Positions 26,922 to 37,400 of a stretch of 64,000 bases of DNA are shown piece after piece; within the stretch, counting starts at the first letter, position 1; every line of letters begins with the position of its first letter. Made by a program: the position numbers and the translations under genes. A model generated the notes under the pieces. It did no database searches, was not told where the DNA came from, and saw nothing but the letters and a program-made list of their open reading frames with translations. This stretch comes from Lachnospiraceae bacterium UBA3632 (GTDB lineage: Bacteria > Bacillota > Clostridia > Lachnospirales > Lachnospiraceae): NCBI GenBank assembly GCA_002373975.1, contig DFKZ01000078.1:7872-71871 (forward strand), written 5' to 3'.

Positions 26922-27557
26922 TTATACCCCTGCTTTTTTACATACATCCCTTAGGCAGCATTTACCGCAAAAAGGCTTTGTTCTTGCAGTGCAGACAGCT
27001 CTTCCGTGATCCACCAGTCTGTGACAGAAGGCATTTCCCTCCTCGGGAGGAATGATCTTCCACAGCTTTTCCTCCACCTTTGCAGGCTCTTTTATCCCAT
27101 TTACAAGCCCTATCCTGTTTACCAGCCTTATACAGTGGGTATCTGTCACGATGGCAGGCTTCCCGTAAATATCGCCAAGCACCAGATTGGCACTTTTCCT
27201 GCCAACGCCCGGAAGCTTTAACAGCTCCTCCATGGTATCAGGCACTCTGCCTCCATACACCTCACACAGCATCTGCATGCAGGCATTTATATCCTTTGCT
27301 TTGCTTTTCCCCAGGCCGCAGGGATGAACTATCTTTTCGATATCTTCCGCCTTTGCTTTGGCAAGTGCTTCGGGTGTGGGAAACTTTTCGTACAGATCTT
27401 TGGTGACGATATTTACTCTTGCATCGGTGCACTGTGCAGCCAGTCTCACACTTACAAGAAGCTTCCACGGCTCCTCATATTCAAGCGAGCACCCGCTGTC
27501 CGGATATTCTTTTTTAAGCAGATCGATAACGATCAGAGCAAGCTCTTTTTTTGTCAT
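26922..27557 (-). CDS. nth: Endonuclease III (DNA glycosylase/AP lyase)
   Basis: A 211-residue base-excision repair enzyme with the helix-hairpin-helix LLKLPGVGRKSANLVLG, catalytic Lys in that segment (GRKSAN) and catalytic Asp in VTDTHCIRLVNRIG. The C-terminal 4Fe-4S loop has four Cys but the first spacing is 7 residues (CTARTKPFC) instead of the textbook 6, followed by CGKC-type and C-x5-C. Removes oxidised pyrimidines. It follows rlmH by 17 bp. Confidence 0.95.
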   Translation of the reverse strand: MTKKELALIVIDLLKKEYPDSGCSLEYEEPWKLLVSVRLAAQCTDARVNIVTKDLYEKFPTPEALAKAKAEDIEKIVHPCGLGKSKAKDINACMQMLCEVYGGRVPDTMEELLKLPGVGRKSANLVLGDIYGKPAIVTDTHCIRLVNRIGLVNGIKEPAKVEEKLWKIIPPEEGNAFCHRLVDHGRAVCTARTKPFCGKCCLRDVCKKAGV

Positions 27558-27574
27558 TTAAACACCCGCAGGGA

Positions 27575-28054
27575 TCATTTATGATAAGGCTCTTTGCTTA
27601 TTATCTTTTCTGCCCTGTATATCTGTTCAAGCAGTATCACACGCATCATCTGATGAGGAAAAGTCATATCCGAAAATGAGAGCTTAAGGTCCGCTCTTTT
27701 GGATACTTCATCCGACAGCCCAAGGGAGCCTCCGATTATGAAGCATATGGAACTGTGGCCTGCTATGCCCTGACCCTCGATCCACTGTGACAGTTCTTCG
27801 GAGGAAAACTTCTTTCCTTTTATCTCAAGAGTGCATACTACATCGCCCTCTTTTATCTTTGAAAGGATCCTTTCTCCTTCTGTCTTTAAGATACCTGCAT
27901 TTAAAGCATCCGATGCTCCGTCGGGAGTCTTTTCATCGGGGACTTCCGTGATCTCAAGCTTCACATATCTGGAAAGCCTTTTGGCATACTCATCTATTGC
28001 ATCCCTGAAAAACTTTTCCTTGACCTTCCCGACACAGATGATGTTTACTTTCAT
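27575..28054 (-). CDS. rlmH: 23S rRNA pseudouridine-1915 N3-methyltransferase
   Basis: A 159-residue SPOUT methyltransferase, the normal length of RlmH. Motifs are FIIGGSLGLSDEV (SAM knot), SFSDMTFPHQMMRVILLEQIYRA and the C-terminal PYHK. It methylates pseudouridine 1915 in helix 69 using SAM. It lies 1 bp after nfnB on minus. Confidence 0.97.
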   Translation of the reverse strand: MKVNIICVGKVKEKFFRDAIDEYAKRLSRYVKLEITEVPDEKTPDGASDALNAGILKTEGERILSKIKEGDVVCTLEIKGKKFSSEELSQWIEGQGIAGHSSICFIIGGSLGLSDEVSKRADLKLSFSDMTFPHQMMRVILLEQIYRAEKIISKEPYHK

Positions 28055-28055
28055 A

Positions 28056-29438
28056 TCAGCCCTTCAGATACTCATCAATTCCCTTTGCGGCAGCTTTGCC
28101 TGCACCCATTGCAAGAATAACCGTAGCGGCTCCGGTAACCGCATCACCGCCGGCATATACACCCTTCTTGCTGGTCTTTCCGCTTTCTTCATCGGCCACG
28201 ATGCATTTGTACTTATTTACTTCCAGACCTTCGGTTGTAGAAGAAATAAGCGGGTTGGGTGATGTTCCGAGGGACATTATTACAGTATCTACTTCCATGG
28301 TAAACTCGGAATCAGGTATCTCGACAGGGCGCCTTCTTCCGGAAGCATCGGGCTCTCCAAGTTCCATCTTCACACATTTCATACCGGTAACCCAGCCTTT
28401 TTCATCGGCAAGGATCTCGGTAGGATTGGTTAGAAGATCAAAAATGATGCCCTCTTCTTTAGCGTGATGTACTTCCTCCACTCTGGCAGGGAGCTCTTCC
28501 TCACTTCTTCTGTATACGATATGAACCTCCGCACCAAGCCTGAGGGCTGTTCTTGCGGCATCCATTGCAACGTTTCCGCCGCCTACTACAGCTACCTTTT
28601 TGCTCTTCATGATGGGAGTGTTGGAATTCTCATCAAAGGCCTTCATCAGATTGCTTCTGGTAAGATATTCATTTGCGGAAAATACTCCGTTGGAGTTCTC
28701 TCCGGGAATGCCCATGAATTTGGGAAGTCCTGCGCCGGATCCGATAAACACGGCCTCAAAGCCTTCATCATTTATCAGCTCATCAATTGTAACCGACTTA
28801 CCGATTACAACGTCTGTCTCGATCTTTACACCGAGAGCCTTGACGTTCTCGATCTCTTTTGCAACAACTGCCTTTTTGGGAAGACGGAACTCGGGAATAC
28901 CGTATACAAGCACTCCGCCGGGCTCATGAAGCGCTTCGAATACAGTCACATCATAACCCATTCTTGCAAGATCTCCCGCACAGGTAAGTCCGGAAGGGCC
29001 TGATCCGATAACGGCAACCTTCTTTCCGTTCTTTTCCTTTGCTCCTGCAGGCTTTAAACCATGCTCGGCAGCCCAGTCAGCCACAAAGCGCTCAAGCTTA
29101 CCGATAGATACGGGCTCTCCTTTGATCCCTCTGATACATTTTCCTTCACACTGTGTTTCCTGGGGACAAACTCTTCCGCAAATAGCCGGAAGTGCTGTAC
29201 TTTCCGAAAGGATCTCGTAAGCCTTCTCGATATTGCCGAGCTTAACCTGCTCGATAAAAGCGGGAATATTGATGGATACGGGACATCCCTTTATGCACAT
29301 GGCATTTTTACAGTTGAGACATCTCGATGCTTCTTCCTGCGCTTCTTCTAATGTGTATCCGAGGCATACCTCGCTGAAATTGTGTGCTCTTTCCTTTGGA
29401 TCCTGCTCTGAAACAGGTACTTTCTTTAATACGTCCAT
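28056..29438 (-). CDS. NfnB: NADPH-binding subunit of the bifurcating transhydrogenase (or glutamate synthase small-subunit type)
   Basis: A 460-residue protein of the GltD/NfnB family: an N-terminal pair of 4Fe-4S sites (CLNCKNAMCIKGC and CGRVCPQETQCEGKC), an FAD site (VAVIGSGPSGLTCAGDLARMG), an NADPH site (VAVVGGGNVAMDAARTALRLG) and a C-terminal GGDAVTGAATVILAMGAGK. Together with the 292-residue gene 45 bp upstream it makes the NfnAB complex, which couples NADPH oxidation with NAD+ and ferredoxin reduction or the reverse. The GltD role in glutamate synthesis is the alternative, but the partner here is NfnA-type and no large GltB subunit is present. Confidence 0.85.
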   Translation of the reverse strand: MDVLKKVPVSEQDPKERAHNFSEVCLGYTLEEAQEEASRCLNCKNAMCIKGCPVSINIPAFIEQVKLGNIEKAYEILSESTALPAICGRVCPQETQCEGKCIRGIKGEPVSIGKLERFVADWAAEHGLKPAGAKEKNGKKVAVIGSGPSGLTCAGDLARMGYDVTVFEALHEPGGVLVYGIPEFRLPKKAVVAKEIENVKALGVKIETDVVIGKSVTIDELINDEGFEAVFIGSGAGLPKFMGIPGENSNGVFSANEYLTRSNLMKAFDENSNTPIMKSKKVAVVGGGNVAMDAARTALRLGAEVHIVYRRSEEELPARVEEVHHAKEEGIIFDLLTNPTEILADEKGWVTGMKCVKMELGEPDASGRRRPVEIPDSEFTMEVDTVIMSLGTSPNPLISSTTEGLEVNKYKCIVADEESGKTSKKGVYAGGDAVTGAATVILAMGAGKAAAKGIDEYLKG

Positions 29439-29483
29439 TTTATAATCTCCTCATGTATACTGTTAATTGGAATAGTCAAAAGA

Positions 29484-30362
29484 TCAATCGCAGTTTCCGC
29501 ATCCGCCGTGATGGGTCTTGCCCTCTTTCTCGGCGAGGTATGCTCTTCCTTCCTCGGTCTTGTAAAGTGTCTGGCGTCTCATCGCTTCATCAAAATTGAC
29601 TTTAAATCCGTCAAACTCAGGGCCGTCAACACATGCAAATTTGATCTCATCACCTACGCTTACGCGGCAGGCACCGCACATTCCGGTTCCGTCCACCATG
29701 ATGGGGTTAAGTGATACTATGGTAGGAAGATTAAGTTCCTTGGTGAGCATCACTGCAAACTTCATCATGATCATAGGTCCGATACATACGCATTTATCAT
29801 AGGTCTTTCCCTCTGCGTAGAGATCCTTTAATGTCTGTGTGACCATTCCGCTTCTTCCGTAAGATCCGTCATCGGTAGTGATATACAGATTTCCGGCTAC
29901 GGCCCTCATTTCATCTTCCAGTATAAGAAGATCTTTTGTCTTGCATCCCACGATCACATCCGCATCGATGCCGTGCTCATGCAGCCATTTAACCTGGGGA
30001 TAAACAGGTGCTGCACCGACACCGCCTGCAATAAACAATATCTTTTCCTTTTTAAGATCATCTATGCTTTCGTTTACAAGCTCCGAAGGGCATCCGAGAG
30101 GACCCACAAAGTCCTTAAAACTGTCACCCTCATTGAGACTTGACATGAACTGAGTTCCCGCACCGATAATCTGCGCTACTATGGTTACCGTACCTTTTTC
30201 ACGATTGTAATCACAGATTGTCAAAGGTATTCTTTCTCCCTCGTCATCGGTCCTCACGATGACAAACTGACCCGGAAGACATTTTTTTGCAGTTCTGGGA
30301 GCTTCAACCTCCATGAGAAAAATTGTTGGATTCAGTTCTCTTTTCTTGATGATCTTGTACAT
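29484..30362 (-). CDS. NfnA: FAD/[2Fe-2S] subunit of NADH-dependent ferredoxin:NADP oxidoreductase
   Basis: A 292-residue protein of the sulfide dehydrogenase/dihydroorotate-dehydrogenase electron-transfer family. It has an N-terminal FAD domain (PGQFVIVRTDDEGERIPLTICDY), an NAD-binding motif FIAGGVGAAPVYPQVKWL, and a Cys-rich segment GTGMCGACRVSVGDEIKFAC that forms the [2Fe-2S] site. The C-terminus ends in GCGNCD. It immediately precedes nfnB on the minus strand, which supports a bifurcating pair that balances ferredoxin and NADPH in fermentation. Confidence 0.85.
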   Translation of the reverse strand: MYKIIKKRELNPTIFLMEVEAPRTAKKCLPGQFVIVRTDDEGERIPLTICDYNREKGTVTIVAQIIGAGTQFMSSLNEGDSFKDFVGPLGCPSELVNESIDDLKKEKILFIAGGVGAAPVYPQVKWLHEHGIDADVIVGCKTKDLLILEDEMRAVAGNLYITTDDGSYGRSGMVTQTLKDLYAEGKTYDKCVCIGPMIMMKFAVMLTKELNLPTIVSLNPIMVDGTGMCGACRVSVGDEIKFACVDGPEFDGFKVNFDEAMRRQTLYKTEEGRAYLAEKEGKTHHGGCGNCD

Positions 30363-30386
30363 TGTTTCCGTTCTCCAATCCTTTTA

Positions 30387-31862
30387 TTATTGTTCAGCAT
30401 CCGCTACTTCGCCTGTTATAAAATCTACCGATAAAAACGTTCCCATCGACTGATACGATCCGTCTCCAAGGTTATAGACTTCCTCGAAAATATATCTGTA
30501 GGACGGATCATACCATTTGATATCCCTCAGTATCACATCGATCTGTCCGCCTCCCGGAAGATGACCTTCCTGCGACTGTATGATCCCCGATTCAAAAAGC
30601 CTGTTCATTATGATGTCATGGGCTTCCTCCGGGGGATAGTTGCACTCCAGAATAAGATTATATACACCGTCTACCGTATCAGAGACTAATCCTTTTTCGT
30701 TAATCCGAATGAATCTGTACTCGTGCATTCCGGGAAGAAGTACCAACTCTCCGGTATACTCATACGATTCCGAACTCGGCGTTGTACCGTCTGTGGTGTA
30801 ATATACTCTCTCGCCGCTTCCCTCTTTATAATCAAGTATCTTTATCTTCCTGGGCTCAAAGTATTCTCCCGGCTTGGGGAATACTTCGGGTTTATCCGGG
30901 GGTGCGGGTATAATGGATACCACCGCTTTTACCTGACCCGAGGTGATCCCTCTGGCATTGACGGCATAAGCACTTATTCTGAAAATGCCTTCCTGTAGAA
31001 GTACAGGCCCCTCGTAAATGTCATCATCCGCAAGCACCGAGGCCTGCACACCGTTTTCACAGGTAACGGTATAATGTATCTCTGCCCCTTCATCACCCTC
31101 TATCACAAGATACTGCGGGAGCTCGTATTTTGCTTCTTCGGGGAATATCACCGGATCGTTACAGTAAAATTCCTTATGTATATCCGTAAGCCCGGCCTGT
31201 TCCACAACGCTTCTTGCAGAGTCGTAATCGCCTCTTTCGTCATATATGGAAATGACCTTTTCATAGGCGGTAAGTTTCTGACCCTGCGAGGAATATGAGC
31301 TGTCGGCTATCTCAAGAAGCTCTGCGATATAGCCGTCGATATTTCCCTCTCCCCTGATGCAGTCCGCATATATCTCTTTTAATTCAATATTGTATTTATC
31401 TTTTTCCAGAAGCTCCCTGTACAGCATGGAAGCTTTGGCATAATCCTGTACGGCATAGGCTTCATCGGCACATTTTCGTTTGTATCCGTCAGAAGTAAAA
31501 TATACCGTAAGACATACCACGGTACCTATAATCAGCGAAAAAGCAAGTCCAATCAGCGAAAAGATAACAGGCTTGGGAACTCCCTTTTTCTTTAAAGGTG
31601 CTTCCTGGGCTCTATCGCCGGCATGTTTCCCAGCGTATTCTCCGGAATACGTTTCATCCTGATCATACGGATCTTTTCCGGCCTTCTGAGCCTCCAGGCT
31701 TTCCCTTGCGTGGAATATGCCCTTTGTCATTGATTCAATTGTCTGTCTGCAGGTATCTTCTATTTCCGGTTCAAATACAGGAACAATATGTATTTCTTCA
31801 CCGCATTTTTCACAATAGAGAGATCCCTCTTTTATTTCAGCATTACACGAAGGACATTTCAT
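30387..31862 (-). CDS. Zinc-ribbon membrane protein with CHB_HEX_C-like domains
   Basis: A 491-residue protein starting with a zinc ribbon (MKCPSCNAEIKEGSLYCEKCG), then an acidic segment, one membrane helix (about 100-125, IFSLIGLAFSLIIGTVVCLTVYF), TPR-like helices (DYAKASMLYRELLEKDKYNI) and a C-terminal region with a chitobiase/hexosaminidase C-terminal-like fold (VYYTTDGTTPSSESYEYTGEL). The topology would place the ribbon inside and the rest outside. Function is unknown. The start was set at ATG 31862 (preceded by GGGA), not at the in-frame TTG 31874. Confidence 0.65.
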   Translation of the reverse strand: MKCPSCNAEIKEGSLYCEKCGEEIHIVPVFEPEIEDTCRQTIESMTKGIFHARESLEAQKAGKDPYDQDETYSGEYAGKHAGDRAQEAPLKKKGVPKPVIFSLIGLAFSLIIGTVVCLTVYFTSDGYKRKCADEAYAVQDYAKASMLYRELLEKDKYNIELKEIYADCIRGEGNIDGYIAELLEIADSSYSSQGQKLTAYEKVISIYDERGDYDSARSVVEQAGLTDIHKEFYCNDPVIFPEEAKYELPQYLVIEGDEGAEIHYTVTCENGVQASVLADDDIYEGPVLLQEGIFRISAYAVNARGITSGQVKAVVSIIPAPPDKPEVFPKPGEYFEPRKIKILDYKEGSGERVYYTTDGTTPSSESYEYTGELVLLPGMHEYRFIRINEKGLVSDTVDGVYNLILECNYPPEEAHDIIMNRLFESGIIQSQEGHLPGGGQIDVILRDIKWYDPSYRYIFEEVYNLGDGSYQSMGTFLSVDFITGEVADAEQ

Positions 31863-31881
31863 AAGTGATCCCAATCTGTTA

Positions 31882-32733
31882 TCATACTCTGTTCTGTAGC
31901 TTTACGGACTCAAGACAGTTTTTCATAAGCATTGCGATGGTCATGGGTCCCACACCTCCCGGTACGGGGGTGATGGCACTGCAATGAGGTTCTGCACTTT
32001 CAAAGTCCACATCACCGCAAAGCTTATTGTCTTCATTCCTGTGGATTCCCACATCGATCACAACAGCGCCTTCTTTGACGTATGAAGCATCTATCATTTT
32101 AGGCTTTCCGATGGCTACCACCAGTATGTCAGCTCTCTTTGTTACTTCCTTAAGGTCTTTTGTACGGCTGTGAGTGACGGTAACGGTACCGTTCTCGCGC
32201 AAAAGCAGCATTGCCATGGGCTTTCCCACAATATTGCTTCTTCCGATAACAACACATTCTTTGCCCTCTATGCTGTAGCCCGAGCGCTTTATAAGCTCGA
32301 TAACTCCGGCAGGTGTACAGGATACAAATCCGGGCTTTCCGATAGATAACGCACCAACATTTACGGGATGAAATCCGTCCACATCCTTTAAGGGAGATAT
32401 CTCATCAAGTATCTTCTCCTCATTGATCGACTTGGGAAGAGGGAGCTGTACAAGTATACCGTTGCATTCGGGATTATCGTTTAAATCTCTTATGAGCTTA
32501 AGGAGTTCCTCTTCGGTCGTGCTCTCGGGAAGCTCATAGGATAGTGATTCGATACCGCAGTATTCGCAGGCCTTCTTTTTGTTTCTTACGTATACACTTG
32601 AAGCGGGATCGTTCCCCACCTGGATCACTGCAAGGGATACCTTAATACCTTTTTCCTTAAGCTTTTCGGTCTCTGCCTTTACTTCATCCTTAATCTGGGT
32701 TGATATTGTTTTTCCATCGATCAGTTTAGCCAT
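31882..32733 (-). CDS. folD: Methylene-THF dehydrogenase / methenyl-THF cyclohydrolase
   Basis: A 283-residue bifunctional enzyme interconverting 5,10-methylene-THF and 10-formyl-THF. Motifs are YVRNKKKACEYCGI with the active-site Lys region, VQLPLPKSINEEKILDEI, DVDGFHPVNVG, CTPAGVIELI, VIGRSNIVGKPMAMLL and PVPGGVGPMTIAMLMKN. It lies 14 bp after fhs, which completes the formate-to-methylene-THF route. Confidence 0.96.
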   Translation of the reverse strand: MAKLIDGKTISTQIKDEVKAETEKLKEKGIKVSLAVIQVGNDPASSVYVRNKKKACEYCGIESLSYELPESTTEEELLKLIRDLNDNPECNGILVQLPLPKSINEEKILDEISPLKDVDGFHPVNVGALSIGKPGFVSCTPAGVIELIKRSGYSIEGKECVVIGRSNIVGKPMAMLLLRENGTVTVTHSRTKDLKEVTKRADILVVAIGKPKMIDASYVKEGAVVIDVGIHRNEDNKLCGDVDFESAEPHCSAITPVPGGVGPMTIAMLMKNCLESVKLQNRV

Positions 32734-32747
32734 ATCTGCCTCGCTTT

Positions 32748-34418
32748 TTAAAACAGTCCTGTGATCATTCCGTTTTCGTCTACATCGATATTATATGCTG
32801 CGGGATTCTTGGGAAGTCCCGGCATAGTCATTACGGCACCTGTCAGCACAACCACAAATCCTGCGCCGGCAGATACATATACTTCCCTTACGGACAGGTC
32901 GAATCCCTCCGGTCGTCCCAGAAGTGTCGGATCATCCGAAAGTGAATACTGGTTCTTGGCCATGCACACGGGAAGCGATCCGAACCCAAGCTCCGTGAGC
33001 TTATCGAGTTGCTTTAATGCAGCAGGTGCAAATGTGACGGAAGCTGCACCGTAAATCTCTTTCGCAACGGTTTCAACCTTTTCCTTAAGGGGCATCTCGT
33101 CGGGATAAAGAAGCTTAAATTCACTCTTTTTGTTCTCAAGTGTATCAAGCACTTTTTCCGCAAGAGCTATTCCGCCTTCTCCGCCCTTCGCCCACACTTC
33201 GGAAAGAGCAAATTCACATCCTCTTTCTTTGCAGAAATTCTCGATAAATGAAATCTCCGCAGGAGTATCCGATACGAAAGAATTGAGGGTTACAACGATC
33301 GGAACATTGTATTTCTGAATATTTTCAATATGCTTTTCAAGGTTTACGATACCCTTTTTAAGAGCCTCAAGGTTTTCGGTCGAAAGGTCATCCTTTGCCA
33401 CTCCGCCGTTATATTTAAGTGCTCTTACAGTTGCCACAAGCACAACCGCATCAGGCTTTAATCCCGTCTGTCTGCACTTTATATCAAAGAATTTCTCTGC
33501 GCCAAGATCGGCACCGAAGCCGGCCTCCGTGATGCAGTAATCAGCCATATTAAGCGCTGCCTTGGTGGCTCTTACCGAATTACATCCATGGGCGATATTT
33601 GCAAAGGGTCCGCCATGCACCAGAGCAGGTGTATGCTCGAGAGTCTGTATCAGGTTGGGCTTGATGGCATCCTTAAGAAGAGCCGCCATAGCACCTACCG
33701 CACCGATCTGATCGGCGGTAATGGTCTTTCCCGCAAGATCGTAAGCCACAACGATTCTCGCCAGCCTGTCCTTAAGATCCTTCATATTTTCAGCCAGGCA
33801 AAGGATAGCCATGATCTCGCTGGCTACGGTGATAACAAAATGATCCTCACGGACAAATCCGTCTGCCTTGGCACCCAGACCGATAACAATGTTTCTCAGC
33901 GCTCTGTCATTCATATCAAGGCATCTTTTCCACACAATGCTTCTGGTATCGATATTAAGGCGATTTCCCTGCTGAATATGGTTGTCTATCAGGGCTGCAA
34001 GCAGATTGTTGGCGGAAGTAATGGCATGAAAATCACCGGTAAAGTGAAGATTCAGTTCCTCCATGGGAACGACCTGCGCATATCCGCCCCCTGCAGCTCC
34101 GCCTTTGATCCCAAAACAGGGACCAAGTGAAGGTTCTCTTAAAGCGATAACAGCTTTCTTTCCGAGCTTTCCGAATGCCTGTCCAAGTCCTACAGTGGTG
34201 GTGGTTTTACCTTCTCCTGCAGGAGTGGGATTTATAGCTGTGACAAGGATCAGTTTTCCCTGTTTATTGCTTCCTGATTTGGACAGAAATTCCTCGGAAA
34301 GCTTTGCTTTATATTTTCCGTAAAGTTCAAGATCATCCTCGGTAATTCCGAGCTTATCCGCAACCTCGGTGATCTTTAAAAGTTCTGCCTGCTGTGCTAT
34401 TTCGATGTCACTTTTCAT
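32748..34418 (-). CDS. fhs: Formate-tetrahydrofolate ligase
   Basis: A 556-residue enzyme that makes 10-formyl-THF from formate, THF and ATP. The P-loop is NPTPAGEGKTTTTVGLGQAF, and family segments are REPSLGPCFGIKGGAAGGGYAQV, IDNHIQQGN, EAGFGADLGAEKFFDIKC and GVVVLTG-like FVVVLTGAVMTMPGLP. It is followed by folD and is upstream of NfnAB in the same run, consistent with C1 and redox metabolism in an anaerobe. Confidence 0.97.
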   Translation of the reverse strand: MKSDIEIAQQAELLKITEVADKLGITEDDLELYGKYKAKLSEEFLSKSGSNKQGKLILVTAINPTPAGEGKTTTTVGLGQAFGKLGKKAVIALREPSLGPCFGIKGGAAGGGYAQVVPMEELNLHFTGDFHAITSANNLLAALIDNHIQQGNRLNIDTRSIVWKRCLDMNDRALRNIVIGLGAKADGFVREDHFVITVASEIMAILCLAENMKDLKDRLARIVVAYDLAGKTITADQIGAVGAMAALLKDAIKPNLIQTLEHTPALVHGGPFANIAHGCNSVRATKAALNMADYCITEAGFGADLGAEKFFDIKCRQTGLKPDAVVLVATVRALKYNGGVAKDDLSTENLEALKKGIVNLEKHIENIQKYNVPIVVTLNSFVSDTPAEISFIENFCKERGCEFALSEVWAKGGEGGIALAEKVLDTLENKKSEFKLLYPDEMPLKEKVETVAKEIYGAASVTFAPAALKQLDKLTELGFGSLPVCMAKNQYSLSDDPTLLGRPEGFDLSVREVYVSAGAGFVVVLTGAVMTMPGLPKNPAAYNIDVDENGMITGLF

Positions 34419-34451
34419 AATGAATCATTTCCCTTTTTATCTTAACCGCAA

Positions 34452-37400
34452 TTATTGATTGCTATTCAGATAGCTTTCAAATTCTTCTATCGTCATAAGT
34501 ATCTCACGTGCTTTGGTTCCGGATTCGGCACCCACCACGCCTTCTTCCGCAAGTGAATCCATTATTCTTGCAGCTCTGTTAAAGCCGATCTTGAGCATTC
34601 TCTGCAGATATCCGATGGATGCTTTACCGCTGTTAATGATGCATCTTCCGGCTTCGGCAAAAAGCTCGTCTCTTCCGTTTGAGTCACCCTCATCGGCAGA
34701 AGCACCTGCACCTTTTGATCCGGAGCTTGCCATTGTATCAAGGGTCTGCGCCGTGATCCCGCTCTTTTGAGCAAATTCGTTATGCAGCCTCTGATCCTTC
34801 AAAAATCCAACTACTTTTGATACTTCATCATCGGAAACAAATGCTCCCTGCACACGCTCGGGCTTTGATTTTCCCTGAGGGAAGAAAAGCATATCTCCTT
34901 TTCCCAGAAGCTTTTCCGCTCCGACTGTATCAAGTATTGTCCTTGAATCCACACCGCTTGATACGGCAAAGGCCATTCGGCTTGGCATGTTTGCTTTGAT
35001 AAGACCTGTGATGACATCAACAGAAGGTCTCTGCGTAGCAACTACAAGATGAATGCCGCAGGCTCTGGCTAGCTGTGCCAGACGGCAGATAGCTTCCTCC
35101 ACCTCTTTTCCGCATACCATCATCAGGTCCGCAAGCTCATCTATGATGATAACGATCTTGGGAAGCTTGAAATGAGAAAGATCTCCTGCCGAAATCTCTC
35201 TTAACTCCGAATCGGACATTATCGATATCTTTTCGTTATATCCTTTAAGATCTCTTACGCCCAGCTCGGCAAACTTTTTGTACCGAAGGTCCATTTCCTT
35301 GACGCCCCAGGCCAGCGCTGCAGCGGCCTTTTTGGGATCAGTCACAACGGGAAGCATAAGATGCGGTATTCCGTTATATACCGAAAGTTCCACCACTTTG
35401 GGGTCTATCATTATCATCTGCACTTCATCCGGAGACGACTTGTAGATGATGCTCATTATCAGTGTGTTGATGCAGACTGATTTACCCGAACCGGTAGCTC
35501 CGGCTATAAGCACATGAGGCATCTTTCCGATATCGGATATGATCACATCACCGCTGATGTTTTTACCAACCGCAAAGCTGAGCGACGAATCCGACTCTTT
35601 GAATTCCTTACTGTCTATCAGTTCCCTTAAAGAAACCATTGAGTTTTCTTTATTAGGAACCTCTATTCCAACTGCGGATTTGCCCGGTATCGGAGCTTCG
35701 ATCCTTATGTCTGCGGATGCAAGTGCAAGCTTGATATCATCGGCAAGGCCGAGTATTTTTGACACTTTGGTCCCCGGCTCGAGAGTCATCTCATATCTGG
35801 TAACGGAAGGACCCCTTACGGCATCGGTCATTTCAACATTAACGCCGAAATAGTGAAGTGTATCCTGCAGATTCCTCTTTGTCTCTTCCAGTTCCTCTTT
35901 GGATGAGCCCTTTCCAGCCTTGGCGGCTTTGAGATAAGATATCGGAGGTATCTTATATGCCGCATTTCTGTAAGCAGGCTCACTGTTTGCCTGTCCGGCA
36001 GGCTCTGCAGGAGCAGATGCGCCTTGGTTTTCCCTTGAAGCCGCATTTTCACGGATTCTGTCCGCTACGGACACTTTTTCTTCGCTATCTTCGGAAGGAG
36101 CAACTGCACGAGGTCTTGTTCTTTCGGGAACTCTGGTTATCACCTTATTTACAGGGTGTTCATCTGCATCCTTACTCTCGTGTGCACTCTCAGCCTGCGA
36201 GTATGTATCGGTTTGACGATACTGATCATCCGAATCCGGGTCACTTCTGTACTGTTCCCGGGCGTAACTTTCTTCATAGGCGGGTCTGGGTGAAAAATCT
36301 TCATAGGACTGATCTTCATCTTCTCCGTCCATCGGCTCGTACTGCTCTTTTAATTCTATGTTATGTTCGGAACGCACATCCTGTTTGGTAAAGTTAAATA
36401 CCGGCCTTCCGTACATATCCACTATAGTATCGCCCCTCTGAAGACGGGCATTCATTATGCCGGATTCCTCGATATAAGTGTTATCATCCTGTCCGTTAGC
36501 AAAATTTTTGTACTGATCGTCATATCCGGCAGGCCTGGCATACTGCCTGTTTCCGGATATCTCATGAACATCCTGTCTTTCGCGGTACTGATCATAGACA
36601 GGCTGCTCTTCCTGCGGCCGGGCAACTTTCAGGATAGAATCGTTTTCCTTCGCTTCGCGGTTTAACTTCTTTTCTTCCGCCCGCTTTTCTTTTGTGGCAT
36701 TCCATCTTTCCCGCATTGCATCCCTTATGGTAGGTTTGTATTCGGGCTCGGTGTTGGCCACCGGAACCGGAGGAAGCTCTGCGATTTCTTTCTTAACATC
36801 TTCGGGATCATCGACATAGTATTCTTCTGATCCGTTATCATTTACCTGAGGACTTATATTTCCTTTTAATTTATCGTGAAGATTCGGAAGTCTGGCGGGA
36901 TCATTAGCGGCGATCTGCTTTGATCTTCTTCTTTCTTCGTGATCCTCATAAAACGACTTTCCTTTTCCGATCAGATCGGAACCTTTATTCTTAATAGCCT
37001 CAATAAAGGATTTCTCTGTAAGCACAATAAGGCAGATTACGATACAGAGTATCAGGATAAGGACAAGTCCCACATTTCCAAGGCCCGACTTTATCAGATA
37101 AGCAATGCTTCCGGATATAAGTCCGCCTCCGCATCTTCCGCCTTTTCCAAGCTTGAAAAGCTCAACAAAACTGTAGCTTTCCATTCCCACTCCGGTTTTG
37201 CTGATCATATCGCAAATGATGGAAATAAGGAAATAAAGAGCAGTGGATGCTATAAGCTTTTTCATTGCGGTGCGGTTGCCTTTGTTGGCTTTGTAGAAAA
37301 ACAGCGCTACAACTGCAAGAGGGGGAAATACATAAGCCATGAATCCCCATACTCCGAACATAAAGCCGCTGACGGCTTTACCGAACGCACCTATTATTCC

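Noticed and set aside
28056..29438. Glutamate synthase small subunit (GltD) as primary call
   Set aside because: No large GltB subunit is present and the preceding gene is an NfnA-type subunit, so NfnB fits better, though the families are close.
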